From Phenylobacterium sp. (lineage in GTDB: Bacteria; Pseudomonadota; Alphaproteobacteria; Caulobacterales; Caulobacteraceae), in assembly GCF_030681155.1 (NCBI RefSeq), contig NZ_JAUXXE010000015.1:1-48923 (forward strand): a stretch of 48,923 nt of DNA, read 5' to 3'. Position 1 is the stretch's first letter. Each line of letters begins with the position of its first letter. The translations under genes were made by a program, and so were the position numbers. The notes below the pieces were generated by a model. The model did no database searches, had not been told where the DNA came from, and saw only the letters and a program-made list of their open reading frames with translations. Positions 18,628-28,278 of this stretch are shown piece by piece.

Positions 18628-18984
18628 ATGGCTCGCGTCAAACGGGGCGTAACCGCCCACGCCAAGCACAAAAAAGTTCTCGAGCAGGCCAAGGGTTTCT
18701 ATGGCCGCCGCAAGAACACCATCCGCACGGCCAAGGCCGCTGTGGACAAGGCCGGGCAGTACGCCTACCGCGACCGTAAGGTCCGGAAGCGTAACTTCCG
18801 CTCGCTGTGGATCCAGCGCATCAACGCTGCGGCCCGCCTCGAAGGCTTCACCTATTCCCAGTTTATCTACGGCCTTGATAAGGCCGGGATCGAAATCGAC
18901 CGCAAAGTCCTCTCGGACATCGCGGGCAACGATCCGGTCGGGTTCAAGGCCATCGCCGACAAGGTTCGCACCGCGCTGGCTTGA
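18628..18984 (+). CDS. rplT: 50S ribosomal protein L20
   Basis: A complete 118-residue L20, which binds 23S rRNA early in assembly and, in other bacteria, represses its own operon. It starts [30 protein letters not shown] and ends with the globular C-terminal part ([21 protein letters not shown]). AAGGAG precedes the ATG. A strong terminator follows the stop, so rpmI-rplT is a two-gene unit. Confidence 0.98.
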   Translation: MARVKRGVTAHAKHKKVLEQAKGFYGRRKNTIRTAKAAVDKAGQYAYRDRKVRKRNFRSLWIQRINAAARLEGFTYSQFIYGLDKAGIEIDRKVLSDIAGNDPVGFKAIADKVRTALA

Positions 18985-19021
18985 GGCCCTTTGAGTCCGA
19001 CGACTTAACTGAGCATTCGAG

Positions 19022-19056
19022 AAGCCCTCCGGTGAGAACCGCCGGAGGGCTTTTTG
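19022..19056 (+). terminator. Rho-independent terminator after rplT
   Basis: AAGCCCTCCGG at 19022-19032 pairs with CCGGAGGGCTT at 19042-19052, with an inner GGT/ACC able to tighten the loop, followed by a T run. It lies 37 bases after the rplT stop and 46 bases before the pheS start. Confidence 0.88.
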
Positions 19057-19101
19057 CTGCCCTCTTCACGCGTCCCGTCCGTTCCCTTAGACGAGCCCGT
19101 C

Positions 19102-20205
19102 ATGACCGCCCAACTCGAAGCTGAAATCACCGCCGCCATCGACGCCGCCGCCGATGGCCAGGCGCTGGAAGCCGTGCGCGTCGCCGCGCTCGGCAAGTCC
19201 GGCTCCGTCTCGGACCTGCTGAAGTCGCTGGGTTCGATGAGCCCCGACGAGCGCCGGGAGCGCGGCCCGCAGATCAACGGCCTGCGCGACCGCGTGGCCA
19301 CCAAGATCGCCGAGAAGAAGACTGCTCTGGAGGCCGCCGAACTCGACGCCAAGCTGGCCGCCGAACGCGTCGATCTCTCGCTGCCCGCGCCGCCGCGCCG
19401 TCGCGGCTCGATCCACCCGACCATGCAGGTCATGGACGAAATGATCGCCGTCTTCGCCGAGATGGGCTTCTCCGTCGCCGAAGGCCCGGACATCGAGACG
19501 GACTTCAACAACTTCACCGCCCTGAACTTCCCGCCCAAGCACCCCGCGCGGGAGATGCACGACACCTTCTTCCTGCCCGAAGACGCCAATGGCGAGCGCA
19601 AGGTCCTGCGCACCCACACCAGCCCGGTGCAGGTGCGGGTCATGCACAAGGTCAACGAGAAGCTGCCTGGCTGGATCGCCAACGGCCAGGAGCCGCCGAT
19701 CCGCGTGATCGTGCCCGGCCGCACGTTCCGCAAGGACAGCGACCAGACCCACACGCCGATGTTCCACCAGATCGAAGGCCTGGTGATCGACAAGGCTATC
19801 CATATGGGCCACCTGAAGTGGACGCTGGAAACCTTCCTGAGCCGCTACTTCGAAACCCCGGACGTGGTCACCCGCTTCCGCCCGCACCACTTCCCGTTCA
19901 CCGAGCCCAGCGCCGAGATGGACGTGCAGTGCGACCGCTCCGGCGGCGAGGTTAAGATCGGCCAGGGAACCGACTGGCTGGAGATCCTCGGCTGCGGGAT
20001 GGTTCACCCGAACGTGCTGCGCAATGTCGGGCTCGATCCCGATGTGTGGCAGGGCTTCGCCTTCGGCTGCGGCGTCGATCGCCTTGGCGTCCTGAAGTAC
20101 GGCATGCCCGATCTGCGCGACATGTTCGCCAGCGACGTTCGCTGGTTGGAGCACTACGGCTTCAGCCCCTACGCTACGCCGAGCCCAGCGACGGGCCTGA
20201 GCTGA
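19102..20205 (+). CDS. pheS: Phenylalanine--tRNA ligase alpha subunit
   Basis: The 367-residue catalytic subunit of the alpha2-beta2 phenylalanyl-tRNA synthetase, a class II enzyme. ATG 19102 is chosen because the frame before it runs into the rplT terminator. An N-terminal coiled coil (residues 1-90) is followed by [24 protein letters not shown] (motif 1 region), motif 2 [18 protein letters not shown] at 209-226 and motif 3 [17 protein letters not shown] near 318-334. Its TGA shares a base with the ATG of an ASCH-domain gene, which in turn overlaps pheT, so three genes are coupled. Confidence 0.97.
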   Translation: MTAQLEAEITAAIDAAADGQALEAVRVAALGKSGSVSDLLKSLGSMSPDERRERGPQINGLRDRVATKIAEKKTALEAAELDAKLAAERVDLSLPAPPRRRGSIHPTMQVMDEMIAVFAEMGFSVAEGPDIETDFNNFTALNFPPKHPAREMHDTFFLPEDANGERKVLRTHTSPVQVRVMHKVNEKLPGWIANGQEPPIRVIVPGRTFRKDSDQTHTPMFHQIEGLVIDKAIHMGHLKWTLETFLSRYFETPDVVTRFRPHHFPFTEPSAEMDVQCDRSGGEVKIGQGTDWLEILGCGMVHPNVLRNVGLDPDVWQGFAFGCGVDRLGVLKYGMPDLRDMFASDVRWLEHYGFSPYATPSPATGLS

Positions 20206-20612
20206 TGGGGGTGTCCGCCGCCCACGCTTCGTTGGAGCATTTTGCTTTCGGCGACAGCCCGGCCACCGCCGACGCACTCCTGGCTCTCGTTATTGAGGGC
20301 AAGAAGACCGCGACCTGCTGGGCGGCGTTGCAAGGCCTGAAGGGCAGCGAGTTCGGCGCGCGTTATGTCGTGCTCGACGGCGCCGCGCGGCCCCGCGCCG
20401 TCATCGAATCCACCGAACTGGTCCAGCGCCGCTTCGATGAGGTCGATCCCACCTTCGCCGCCGAAGAAGGCGAAGGCGATCTCAGCCGGGCTCACTGGGC
20501 CACAGTTCACGAAGACTGTTTCACACGCGAAGGCACCTACGCGCCCGACATGCTGCTCTGGTGCGAGCGCTTCCGCCTGGTCGAGATTATCGGCGAAGGA
20601 GCCGATCAATGA
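20205..20612 (+). CDS. ASCH domain protein (YhfF-like) between pheS and pheT
   Basis: A 135-residue ASCH-fold protein resembling E. coli YhfF. The motif [11 protein letters not shown] at 29-39 is the ASCH signature with the paired lysine and threonine; [15 protein letters not shown] (66-80), [24 protein letters not shown] (87-110) and the end FRLVEII are typical of the subgroup. ASCH proteins are related to PUA RNA-binding domains; the distant YqfB hydrolyses N4-acetylcytidine using a lysine, threonine and glutamate, and the counterparts here might be K34, T35 or T37 and E68. It overlaps pheS (TGATG) and pheT (ATGA), so its amount is tied to the synthetase. Exact role unknown; RNA or nucleoside processing is inference. 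Confidence 0.88.
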   Translation: MGVSAAHASLEHFAFGDSPATADALLALVIEGKKTATCWAALQGLKGSEFGARYVVLDGAARPRAVIESTELVQRRFDEVDPTFAAEEGEGDLSRAHWATVHEDCFTREGTYAPDMLLWCERFRLVEIIGEGADQ

Positions 20613-22984
20613 AATTCACGCTCTCCTGGCTCCGGGATCACCTGGACACCACCGCCACCGCTCAGCAGGTGGTCGACGCCATGACCATGGCCGGCCTTGA
20701 GGTCGAGCATGTCGACGATCCGGCCGCCAAGCTGGCGGCGTTTTCAGTCGCCAAGATTGTCGAGGCGGTGCAGCACCCCAACGCCGACCGGCTGCGGGTC
20801 TGCCAGGTCGAAACCAGGGATGGCCGCAAGGAGATCGTCTGCGGCGCCCCGAACGCCCGCGTCGGCCTGACCACCATCTACGCCCCCATCGGCGCCTATG
20901 TGCCGGGCCTGGGCGTCACCCTGGTCGAGAAGCCGGTGCGCGGCGTGGTTTCCAACGGCATGCTCTGCTCGGCCTCCGAGCTTGAGACCGCCTCGGAATC
21001 CGATGGCATCATGGAATTGCCGGACGACCTCGCCGTCGGAACCTCGGCCGCCGAAGCGCTCGGCCTCGAAGCCGTCATCGACTTCGAAGTCACCCCTAAC
21101 CGCCCCGACTGGCTGGGCGTCGTGGGCATCGCCCGCGACCTGGCCGCCGCCGGTTTGGGGACACTGAAAGACGTCGGCGTCGCCAAGACCCCGGGCAAGT
21201 TCCCCAATCCCGTCGAGATCCGCCTGGACGGCGCAGGCGCCTGTCGCCAGTTCTCCGGCCGGCTGATCCGCGGCGTGAAGAACGGCCCATCGCCCGCGTG
21301 GCTGCAAAAGAAGCTGACCTCGATCGGCCTGCGCCCCATCAACGCCCTGGTCGATGTCACGAACCTGATCACCTACGACCGCGCCCGGCCGCTGCATGTC
21401 TATGACGCCAGCAAGCTGACGGGCGGCTTCATCGAGGCGCGCCTCGGCCGCGAGGGGGAGAGCTTCGAGGCGCTAGACGGTAAGACCTACGCGATCACCC
21501 CCGACATGACCGTCATCGCCGACGGCTCGGGCGTGATCGGCCTGGGCGGCGTCATGGGCGGCCTCAGCACCGGCAGTGCAGACGAAACCACCGACGTCTT
21601 CGTCGAGAGCGCCTGGTTCGACCCGATCTCGACGGCCCAAACCGGCCGCGCCACCGGCATCAATTCCGACGCCCAGTATCGCTTCGCGCGCGGCGTCGAT
21701 CCCGAGAGCCTGGTTCCGGGCCTGGAGCTGGCGACCAAGCTGATCCTGGAACTCTGCGGCGGCGAGCCGTCGGAGATTTCGGTGACGGGCGAAGCCTTGC
21801 CCCGCCCGGCGGCCATTGAATTCGACCGTGGCTACGTGAAGAAGCTGGCGGGCCTGGACCTGCAGCCGCAGCGGATCGACGACATCCTGCGCGACCTAGG
21901 CTTCACGATCGACGGCGACGTCGTCGCACCGCCCTCGTGGCGCCGCGACGTCGAGGGCAAGGCCGACCTGGTCGAGGAAGTGGCGCGCATCGAGGGCTAC
22001 GACGCCCTGCCCGCCCTACCGCTTCCGGAGATGCCGCCGATCGCCGGCGGCGTGCTGACCGCGCGCCAGTCGCGAATCCGCGCGGGCCGCCGCGCCATGG
22101 CCGCCAAGGGCTATGCCGAGACCATTACCTGGAGCTTCACGAAGCGTGAGACCGCCCGCCTGTTCGGCGGTGGCCAGGATGAGCTGGTGATCACCAATCC
22201 GATCGCCTCGGACCTGGACTGCATGCGTCCCTCGATCCTGCCGAACCTGATCGAGGCGGCCGGCCGCAACGCCCGTCGCGGCTTCCCTGACGTGGCGCTG
22301 TTCGAGATCGGCCCGCTGTATCGGGGCGATCAGCCTGCCGACCAGCTGACCAGCATCGCCGCCATCGTCGCGCCGCGCCCGCCCCGTCGCTGGGACGGCG
22401 CCAAGACCGACGCCCTGTTCGATCTGAAGGCCGACCTGATGTCCTTGCTGGATGATCTGGGCGCGCCGACCGCGTCGCTGCAAGTCGCCCAATCGGGGCA
22501 ATCGGACTGGTGGCATCCAGGTCGTTCGGCCGCGCTGCGCCTGGGCAAGAACACCGTCGTCGAGTTCGGCGAGATCCACCCACGCATCCTGAAAGCGCTG
22601 GACGTCGAGGGGCCTATCCTGGCCTTCGAACTGATTGTCGACGCCCTGCCCGAGCCGAAGAAGAAAGCCACCAAGACCAAGCCGGCCTTGGAGCTTTCGC
22701 CGCTCATGCCGCTGTCGCGCGACTTCGCCTTCGTGGTCGAAGGCGGGGTGGCCGCCTCGGACCTGACCAAGGCCGTGGCCGGCGCCGACAAGGTGCTGAT
22801 CACCCAGGCCCGAGTGTTCGACGTCTATCAGGGGCCTGGCGTGCCCGATGGCTTCAAGTCGGTCGCGGTGGAGGTTCTGCTGCAACCGCGCGACAAGACC
22901 CTCACCGATGCCGAGATCGAGGCCCTGTCGGCCAAGGTCGTGGCCGCCGCTGAAAAGGCCGTAGGCGCCAAACTGCGGGTGTGA
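20609..22984 (+). CDS. pheT: Phenylalanine--tRNA ligase beta subunit
   Basis: A 791-residue beta subunit. The start [20 protein letters not shown] at ATG 20609 is the normal one and overlaps the ASCH gene by ATGA. Domains in order: N-terminal motif; EMAP-type tRNA-binding domain about 40-150 ([19 protein letters not shown]); B3/B4 editing domain, which clears mischarged tyrosine, about 200-390; B5 domain near 400-475; the inactive synthetase core; and the C-terminal anticodon-binding FDX-ACB domain ending KAVGAKLRV ([32 protein letters not shown]). Full length and intact. A long intergenic inverted repeat follows. Confidence 0.97.
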   Translation: MKFTLSWLRDHLDTTATAQQVVDAMTMAGLEVEHVDDPAAKLAAFSVAKIVEAVQHPNADRLRVCQVETRDGRKEIVCGAPNARVGLTTIYAPIGAYVPGLGVTLVEKPVRGVVSNGMLCSASELETASESDGIMELPDDLAVGTSAAEALGLEAVIDFEVTPNRPDWLGVVGIARDLAAAGLGTLKDVGVAKTPGKFPNPVEIRLDGAGACRQFSGRLIRGVKNGPSPAWLQKKLTSIGLRPINALVDVTNLITYDRARPLHVYDASKLTGGFIEARLGREGESFEALDGKTYAITPDMTVIADGSGVIGLGGVMGGLSTGSADETTDVFVESAWFDPISTAQTGRATGINSDAQYRFARGVDPESLVPGLELATKLILELCGGEPSEISVTGEALPRPAAIEFDRGYVKKLAGLDLQPQRIDDILRDLGFTIDGDVVAPPSWRRDVEGKADLVEEVARIEGYDALPALPLPEMPPIAGGVLTARQSRIRAGRRAMAAKGYAETITWSFTKRETARLFGGGQDELVITNPIASDLDCMRPSILPNLIEAAGRNARRGFPDVALFEIGPLYRGDQPADQLTSIAAIVAPRPPRRWDGAKTDALFDLKADLMSLLDDLGAPTASLQVAQSGQSDWWHPGRSAALRLGKNTVVEFGEIHPRILKALDVEGPILAFELIVDALPEPKKKATKTKPALELSPLMPLSRDFAFVVEGGVAASDLTKAVAGADKVLITQARVFDVYQGPGVPDGFKSVAVEVLLQPRDKTLTDAEIEALSAKVVAAAEKAVGAKLRV

Positions 22985-22994
22985 TGCCCCTATT

Positions 22995-23110
22995 CCCTCT
23001 CCCTCGGGAGAGGTTAGGTGAGGGGGCGGCGCGTAGCGGCGCTATAGGGCCGCTACGCCACTGCGTCGGGGCAGTTGCTTCCCTCACCCGACCTCTCCCA
23101 AAGGGAGAGG
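22995..23110. repeat. Nested intergenic inverted repeat (REP/MITE-like)
   Basis: Between convergent pheT and the EipA-like gene. The left part (22996-23024) and the reverse complement of the right part (23082-23110) match at nearly every base over about 29 positions: CCTCTCCC, GGGAGAGGT and GGTGAGGG. Each arm is itself a palindrome (CCTCTCCC with GGGAGAGG). A second perfect pair, GCGTAGCGG 23031-23039 with CCGCTACGC 23050-23058, sits inside. The nesting is typical of small dispersed palindromic elements. It has no coding capacity and may double as a bidirectional terminator. Confidence 0.85.
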
Positions 23111-23120
23111 AGATGAGGTC

Positions 23121-23747
23121 CTAGAACGGCAGAACCCGTTGCTTCCGGCTGAAGCCCAGATAGCCGACATTGGCGCCTAGGCGCAGGCCGACGCCGGTGC
23201 GAATCGGCGCGATGGTGACATCGTCCGAGCGCAGGTAGTTCACGCCCAGGCCGGCGATGAAATAGGCCGCGCCCTCGACGCCCGGGAAACGCTGGAAGAT
23301 CACTTCCGGGTACTGGAGATTGTAGCAGAGGGTGAAGACCCGGCTGGCGTTGCCGCCGAAATCCCAACCCACCGAGGGACCTTGCCAGAAGACTTCGATG
23401 GGCTCGCGGTTCTTCATATAGAGCAGGCCACGGCCATACCGCGCGCCGCCCACGAAGGCGCCTGACGCCTCTTCGCCGGCGATGTAGGCGGTCGGCTTGC
23501 CGTTGTCCTGGAACACCCGCTCGATCGCGCCACCCGCTGCCTCGGCGCCAACGCCGAGGAAATCGGACACGTTGTTGACGATCTCGTCGCGGTTATAGGT
23601 TTCGGCCTTCCCGGCCGAATAGCTCGGATTGGCGGTCGCGCTGGGCGTGGGCGAAGGCGGCGAACCGGGCCCCCCAGGCTGAGCAGACGCGCAGCCCGCT
23701 ACGCCAAGCGTGGCCATTCCCGAAACGATAAGCGTACGGCGATCCAT
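23121..23747 (-). CDS. eipA: DUF1134 / EipA-like envelope protein
   Basis: A 208-residue exported protein of the DUF1134 family, whose Brucella member EipA is needed for envelope integrity under stress. The start ATG 23747 gives a signal peptide with the lipobox VAGC, so Cys19 may be lipidated; Brucella EipA is described as periplasmic, so a lipid anchor would differ. A Pro/Ser/Thr linker (25-45) leads to the conserved domain (about 50-208), with RDEIVNNVSDFLGVGAEAAG, GRGLLYMKNREP, VFWQGPSVGWDFGGNASRVF, VNYLR and RTGVGLRLGANVGYLGF. The open frame continues upstream across lepA on the other strand but that part is not real. Family clear, anchoring uncertain. Confidence 0.88.
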   Translation of the reverse strand: MDRRTLIVSGMATLGVAGCASAQPGGPGSPPSPTPSATANPSYSAGKAETYNRDEIVNNVSDFLGVGAEAAGGAIERVFQDNGKPTAYIAGEEASGAFVGGARYGRGLLYMKNREPIEVFWQGPSVGWDFGGNASRVFTLCYNLQYPEVIFQRFPGVEGAAYFIAGLGVNYLRSDDVTIAPIRTGVGLRLGANVGYLGFSRKQRVLPF

Positions 23748-23885
23748 GTGTCGCAAAATCCTCGAAGCTTGAACGAGCCTCACATCCCCAGAGGGCATGA
23801 ATGCGGCGGTCAGGCTTAACGCTGGATTAACCATGCGCGACGCCGCGCTCGCGATCTCGTGTGAATGTGCTAGAGGCAGCGGACC

Positions 23886-25691
23886 ATGACGACGCCTCTG
23901 TCCCACATCCGCAATTTCTCCATCGTCGCCCACATCGACCATGGGAAATCGACGCTCTCCGATCGCCTGATCCAGGAAACTGGCGGCCTCACCAAGCGTG
24001 AGATGACCGAGCAGGTTCTGGACAACATGGAGATCGAGCGCGAGCGCGGCATCACCATCAAGGCCCAGACCGTCCGCCTCGACTACAAGGCCAAGGACGG
24101 CGAGACCTATGTCCTGAACCTGATGGACACGCCCGGCCATGTCGACTTCGCCTATGAGGTCAGCCGCTCGCTGGCCGCCTGTGAAGGCTCGATCCTGGTC
24201 GTGGACTCCTCGCAAGGCGTCGAGGCCCAGACCCTGGCCAACGTCTACCAGGCGATCGACAACAATCACGAGATCGTCCCGGTCCTCAACAAGATCGACC
24301 TGCCCGCGGCCGAGCCGGACCGGGTGCGCCAGCAGATCGAGGACGTGATCGGCATCGACGCGTCCGAAGCCGTGCTCTGCTCGGCCAAGACCGGCGAAGG
24401 CATCGCCGAGGTGCTGGAGGCGGTCATCGCCAAACTGCCGCCGCCCAAAGGCGACCGCGATGCGCCGCTGAAGGCGCTGCTGGTCGACGCCTGGTACGAC
24501 CCCTATCTCGGCGTCGTGGTCCTGGTGCGCGTGCTCGACGGCGTCCTGCGCTCGGGCATGAAGGTGCGGATGATGAACGCCGGCGCCACCCACCAGGTGG
24601 ACAAGATCGGCGTCTTCACTCCCAAGCAGACCGAAGTCGATGAACTCGGCCCGGGCGAGATCGGCTACATCACCGCCCAGATCAAGCAGGTGGCCGACGC
24701 CGCGGTCGGCGACACCATCACCGAGGAAAAGCGCCAGACCGAAAAGGCCCTGCCCGGCTTCCGCGTCGCCCAATCGGTGGTGTTCTGCGGCCTGTTCCCG
24801 GTGGACGCCGCTGATTTCGAGGACCTGCGCGCCGCCATCGGCCGCCTGCGCCTGAACGACGCCTCCTTCACCTACGAGATGGAAACCAGCGCCGCGCTGG
24901 GCTTTGGCTTCCGGTGCGGATTCCTGGGGCTGCTGCACCTGGAAATCATCCAGGAGCGACTCAGCCGCGAGTTCGACCTCGACCTGATCGCGACCGCGCC
25001 GAGCGTGGTCTACAAGATCCATATGAACGACGGCTCGGAGATCGAGCTGCACAATCCGGCCGACATGCCGGACCCGGTGAAGATCACCAGCATCAGCGAG
25101 CCCTGGATCAAGGCGACGATCCTGACGCCGGACGAATATCTCGGCTCGGTCATCAAGCTCTGCCAGGACCGTCGCGGCGAGCAGCGCGAGCTGTCGTACG
25201 TCGGATCGCGCGCTTTAGTGGTCTACGACCTGCCGCTGAACGAAGTGGTCTTCGACTTCTACGACCGCCTGAAGAGCGTCTCGAAGGGCTACGCGTCGTT
25301 CGACTACGCGATTGAAGGCTACCGTGTCGGCGACCTGGTGAAGATGTCGATCCTGGTCAATTCCGAACCCGTCGATGCGCTGTCGATGCTGGTCCACCGC
25401 GACCGCGCCGAGACGCGCGGCCGCGGAATGGTCGAGAAGATGAAGGACCTGATCAGCCCGCACCAATTCCAGATCCCGCTGCAAGCGGCGATCGGTGGCC
25501 GGATCGTGGCCCGCGAAACCATCCGCGCCCTGCGCAAGGACGTGACGGCCAAGTGCTACGGCGGGGACATGAGCCGCAAGCGCAAGCTGCTGGACAAGCA
25601 GAAGGCCGGCAAGAAGCGCATGCGCCAATTCGGCAAGGTCGAGATTCCGCAGGAAGCCTTCATCGCCGCACTGAAGATGGACGCCGACTAG
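23886..25691 (+). CDS. lepA: Elongation factor 4 (LepA)
   Basis: A complete 601-residue translational GTPase that acts on ribosomes during initiation and stalled elongation. GTP motifs: AHIDHGKST at 15-23, the switch region [11 protein letters not shown] at 51-61, DTPGH at 81-85 and NKID at 135-138. The LepA-specific C-terminal domain is present: [49 protein letters not shown] and the basic end [20 protein letters not shown]. It is encoded alone; signal peptidase is not next to it here. A perfect palindrome follows its stop. Confidence 0.98.
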   Translation: MTTPLSHIRNFSIVAHIDHGKSTLSDRLIQETGGLTKREMTEQVLDNMEIERERGITIKAQTVRLDYKAKDGETYVLNLMDTPGHVDFAYEVSRSLAACEGSILVVDSSQGVEAQTLANVYQAIDNNHEIVPVLNKIDLPAAEPDRVRQQIEDVIGIDASEAVLCSAKTGEGIAEVLEAVIAKLPPPKGDRDAPLKALLVDAWYDPYLGVVVLVRVLDGVLRSGMKVRMMNAGATHQVDKIGVFTPKQTEVDELGPGEIGYITAQIKQVADAAVGDTITEEKRQTEKALPGFRVAQSVVFCGLFPVDAADFEDLRAAIGRLRLNDASFTYEMETSAALGFGFRCGFLGLLHLEIIQERLSREFDLDLIATAPSVVYKIHMNDGSEIELHNPADMPDPVKITSISEPWIKATILTPDEYLGSVIKLCQDRRGEQRELSYVGSRALVVYDLPLNEVVFDFYDRLKSVSKGYASFDYAIEGYRVGDLVKMSILVNSEPVDALSMLVHRDRAETRGRGMVEKMKDLISPHQFQIPLQAAIGGRIVARETIRALRKDVTAKCYGGDMSRKRKLLDKQKAGKKRMRQFGKVEIPQEAFIAALKMDAD

Positions 25692-25702
25692 CGCCTAGAA
25701 TC

Positions 25703-25721
25703 CCTCTCCCATTGGGAGAGG
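25703..25721. repeat. CCTCTCCC palindrome after lepA
   Basis: A perfect 19-base palindrome, CCTCTCCCA-T-TGGGAGAGG, 11 bases after the lepA stop. It is the same core as both arms of the repeat at 22995-23110. No T run follows, so it is better called a dispersed repeat than a terminator. Confidence 0.75.
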
Positions 25722-25817
25722 AGAAGGCGCTCGCGATTGCTCAACCCGCCGGGCCTTGCCTAAAAAGAGCCCCGAAGCTTCGCCATGAGGCGTCGACATC
25801 ATTCGGGGGAGCCACCC

Positions 25818-25955
25818 ATGCGCAAGATAATCATCCTCACCGTGACCGCCGCCGCCCTGCTGACGGCCGCCTGCAACACTGTCGCGGGCATTGGCCGGGA
25901 CGCCCAGGCCGCCGGCGCCGCCGTGGCCGGCGCAGCCGACGACATGAAGCGCTAG
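25818..25955 (+). CDS. Entericidin EcnA/B family lipoprotein
   Basis: A 45-residue lipoprotein. The signal peptide MRKIIILTVTAAALLTAAC ends in the lipobox TAAC, with Cys19 the lipidated residue; the short mature part (NTVAGIGRDAQAAGAAVAGA) is the amphipathic, alanine-glycine-rich helix of entericidins. These small envelope lipoproteins come in some species as an antidote/toxin pair; here only one copy is present. GGGGGAG lies before the ATG. Its stop shares CTAG with a convergent 53-residue gene. Too short for many gene finders but convincing. Confidence 0.88.
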   Translation: MRKIIILTVTAAALLTAACNTVAGIGRDAQAAGAAVAGAADDMKR

Positions 25956-26113
25956 GCGTCTTCCTCGCGCGACGCCTCCTCGGCGATCTTGGCCTTGTCG
26001 CTCGGCGGCACGACCGCCGGGTGAGCCTCGCGCGAACTGTCCTCGCCGGGCGTTGTCGGCCCGGTATGCCCGTGCGGGTCCTTTTCGCGAGGGGATTTAC
26101 GCTCGTCGGTCAT
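25952..26113 (-). CDS. Small acidic hydrophilic protein, 53 aa
   Basis: No family recognised. A 53-residue frame from ATG 26113 to TAG at 25952-25954, with GGAAGG about ten bases upstream. The product is rich in charged residues, proline and histidine (MTDERKSPREKDPHGHTGP at the start, KAKIAEEASREEDA at the end), has no hydrophobic segment and is likely disordered and cytoplasmic. It is tail to tail with the entericidin gene, sharing the bases CTAG. Codon use looks normal for the window. Real gene likely, function unknown. Confidence 0.6.
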   Translation of the reverse strand: MTDERKSPREKDPHGHTGPTTPGEDSSREAHPAVVPPSDKAKIAEEASREEDA

Positions 26114-26262
26114 GGCCAAAGTCCTTCCATCAGAGGAAAGGCTTAAGGTCGCCGGGACGTTCCCGCATGCTGGCGTCTCCTAGGCATGCGACGGCAAGCC
26201 CCCTTTCATCTGAGAGCGCCAGGGCGCATACGAGCCCTCGTCAGCTTTCAGGCGCCATGTAG

Positions 26263-26640
26263 ATGTTTATCCGCTCGATGCTTCGCGGCCTGAAGGGCCG
26301 GTGCCCCGCCTGCGGCGAGGGCAAGCTCTTCTGGCGTTACTTGAAGGTCGAGCCGCGCTGCGGCGAATGCGGCCATGACCTGGCGAAATATCCCGCTGAT
26401 GACGGCCCGGCCTATTTCACCATCCTGATCGTCGGCCACTTGATCGTCGGCCCGCTGCTGTTCTTCCCCATCATCTGGGAAGCGCCGACCGCGATCGTGC
26501 TGCCGGCCACCCTGATTCCACTGGCGGCCGTCACGCTTCTGCTGCTGCCGGTGGTCAAGGGCTGGTTCATCGGGCTGCTCTACGCTCTGAAGATCAAAAA
26601 CACCGACGCCACGATCCACACCGCCGACATCGCCGACTAG
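26263..26640 (+). CDS. DUF983 family membrane protein
   Basis: A 125-residue protein of the DUF983 family. The N-terminus holds a zinc-ribbon-like set of cysteines, CPACG at 14-18 and CGECG at 33-37, followed by DLAKYPADDGPAYFTILIVGH and two hydrophobic segments (about 50-72 and 76-98). The family lies in the membrane and is often seen near cytochrome oxidase or other envelope genes in alphaproteobacteria. No partner of that kind is nearby. Function unknown. Confidence 0.88.
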   Translation: MFIRSMLRGLKGRCPACGEGKLFWRYLKVEPRCGECGHDLAKYPADDGPAYFTILIVGHLIVGPLLFFPIIWEAPTAIVLPATLIPLAAVTLLLLPVVKGWFIGLLYALKIKNTDATIHTADIAD

Positions 26641-26727
26641 GGGTCGCCTGGAACCGCCGCCGTGGCGGATCGTTCGTTTCGCCTGGCCGGCCGCGTGGCG
26701 CCGGCTCCCTAAGGGAGACGAACCATC

Positions 26728-26886
26728 ATGGGCGTTGGGACAATTCTGCTCATCATCCTGGTCCTGTTGTTGATCGGCGCCTTGCCGACCTGGGGCCACT
26801 CGCGCTCCTGGGGCTACTTCCCCGCCGGCGGCCTTGGCCTGGTGCTGGTGATCGTGCTGATCCTGGTGCTGATGGGACGCATCTAG
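26728..26886 (+). CDS. DUF3309 family small membrane protein
   Basis: A 52-residue membrane protein: one hydrophobic helix (GVGTILLIILVLLLIGALP), the loop TWGHSRSWGYFPAGGLG and a second helix ending LVLMGRI. That layout and loop identify the DUF3309 family, whose role is unknown. The ribosome site AAGGGAG is strong. It lies between DUF983 and an MFS gene on the same strand. Confidence 0.85.
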   Translation: MGVGTILLIILVLLLIGALPTWGHSRSWGYFPAGGLGLVLVIVLILVLMGRI

Positions 26887-26939
26887 CCTTCCTCCGCAAC
26901 GGCCCCTAGCATCCCCCGCAAAATATCGGGGGAAACTGC

Positions 26940-28274
26940 ATGACGGCCGCGGAAACGGGGATCGACGCCCAGGCGCCGAGCGATTTTCTGACACCGGGCC
27001 TCACGCCCGTGCAGCGTCTGCGCGCGATCCTCGGAGGTTCGGCCGGCAATCTGGTCGAGTGGTACGACTGGTTCGCCTACTCGTCCTTCACCCTCTATTT
27101 CGCCCATCATTTCTTCCCGAAGGGCGACCTGACCGCGCAGTTGCTGCAGGCTGCCGCCATCTTCGCGGTGGGCTTCCTGGCCCGGCCGATCGGGGCCTGG
27201 CTGATGGGCCTTTATGCCGACCGCGCCGGCCGCAAGGCGGCGCTGTCGCTTGCCGTCGCCATGATGTGCGCCGGCTCTCTGATCATCGCCGTCGCGCCCA
27301 GCTACGCCATGGTCGGCGCCGCCGCGCCCGTCATCCTCCTGCTGGCGCGCCTGCTGCAGGGTCTGTCGGTCGGCGGGGAGTATGGCGCCAGCGCCACCTA
27401 TATGTCGGAGATGGCCGGTCGGGCGCGGCGCGGCTTCTGGTCCAGCTTCCAGTACGTAACCTTGATCATGGGCCAACTCCTGGCCTTGGCCGTGCTGATC
27501 ATCCTCCAGAACGTCATGGACAAGGCCGACCTGTTGGCCTGGGGCTGGCGCATTCCCTTCCTGATCGGCGCCGTTTTGGCGGTCGTGGTGTTCTGGATCC
27601 GCAGCAGCCTGGACGAGAGCCCCTCGTTCCTGGCGTCCAAGGAGAGCGGCGCCCCGCGGTCGACCACCATGCTGCTGTTCCTGAACCACCCGCGCGAGAG
27701 CGCGATCATCTTCTGCCTGACCGCCGGCGGCTCGCTGGCCTTCTACGCCTACACGACCTACATGCAGAAGTTCCTGGTCAACACCTCGGGCTTCTCCAAG
27801 AACACCGCGACCACGATCACTGCGGCGGCCCTCTTCATCTTCATGTGCTGCCAGCCATTGTTCGGCTACCTGTCCGATCACCTGGGCCGACACCGCACCA
27901 TCGCCTTTGCGTTCGGCGCCGGCGCCCTGCTCACCTACCCGGCCATGAGCGCCATCGCCGGGACTGACAACGCCTTCGTCGCCTTTGGCCTGATGACCCT
28001 GCTGCTGGTCGTCCTGTCGGGTTACACCTCGGTCAGCGCGTTGGTGAAGGCCGAGCTGTTCCCCGCCCACGTGCGCGCCCTGGGCGTCGCCCTGCCCTAC
28101 GCCATCGCCAACGCCCTGTTCGGCGGCACGGCGGAATATGTTGCGCTGTGGTTCAAGCAGCAGGGTATGGAAAGCGGCTCCTACATCTATGTGTCGGCGA
28201 TCATGGCGGTGGCGTTCATCGTCGCCGTGCGCCTGCGCAACACCAACCGCGAAAGCCTGATCACCGAGGACTGA
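26940..28274 (+). CDS. MHS-family MFS transporter (KgtP-like metabolite:H+ symporter)
   Basis: A 444-residue major facilitator of the metabolite:H+ symporter family, which imports organic acids such as alpha-ketoglutarate. Diagnostic parts are GNLVEWYDWFAYSSF (36-50) at the first helix, ARPIGAWLMGLYADRAGRKAAL, ARLLQGLSVGGEYGASATYMSE and the loop RIPFLIGAVLAVVVFWIRSSLDESP. The later half includes GYLSDHLGRHRTIA and ELFPAHVRALGVALPYAIANALFGG. Twelve membrane segments are predicted. Which acid it carries is unknown. A DUF599 gene follows four bases downstream. Confidence 0.9.
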   Translation: MTAAETGIDAQAPSDFLTPGLTPVQRLRAILGGSAGNLVEWYDWFAYSSFTLYFAHHFFPKGDLTAQLLQAAAIFAVGFLARPIGAWLMGLYADRAGRKAALSLAVAMMCAGSLIIAVAPSYAMVGAAAPVILLLARLLQGLSVGGEYGASATYMSEMAGRARRGFWSSFQYVTLIMGQLLALAVLIILQNVMDKADLLAWGWRIPFLIGAVLAVVVFWIRSSLDESPSFLASKESGAPRSTTMLLFLNHPRESAIIFCLTAGGSLAFYAYTTYMQKFLVNTSGFSKNTATTITAAALFIFMCCQPLFGYLSDHLGRHRTIAFAFGAGALLTYPAMSAIAGTDNAFVAFGLMTLLLVVLSGYTSVSALVKAELFPAHVRALGVALPYAIANALFGGTAEYVALWFKQQGMESGSYIYVSAIMAVAFIVAVRLRNTNRESLITED

Positions 28275-28278
28275 GGCC

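Noticed and set aside
19087..20277. 396-codon minus-strand open frame opposite pheS
   Set aside because: Shadow of a conserved synthetase gene; no ribosome site or domain.
23748..25052. The reading frame of the EipA-like gene stays open far upstream on the minus strand, across lepA
   Set aside because: It is antisense to a fully conserved lepA; the protein it would add has no family features, and a proper signal peptide starts at 23747.
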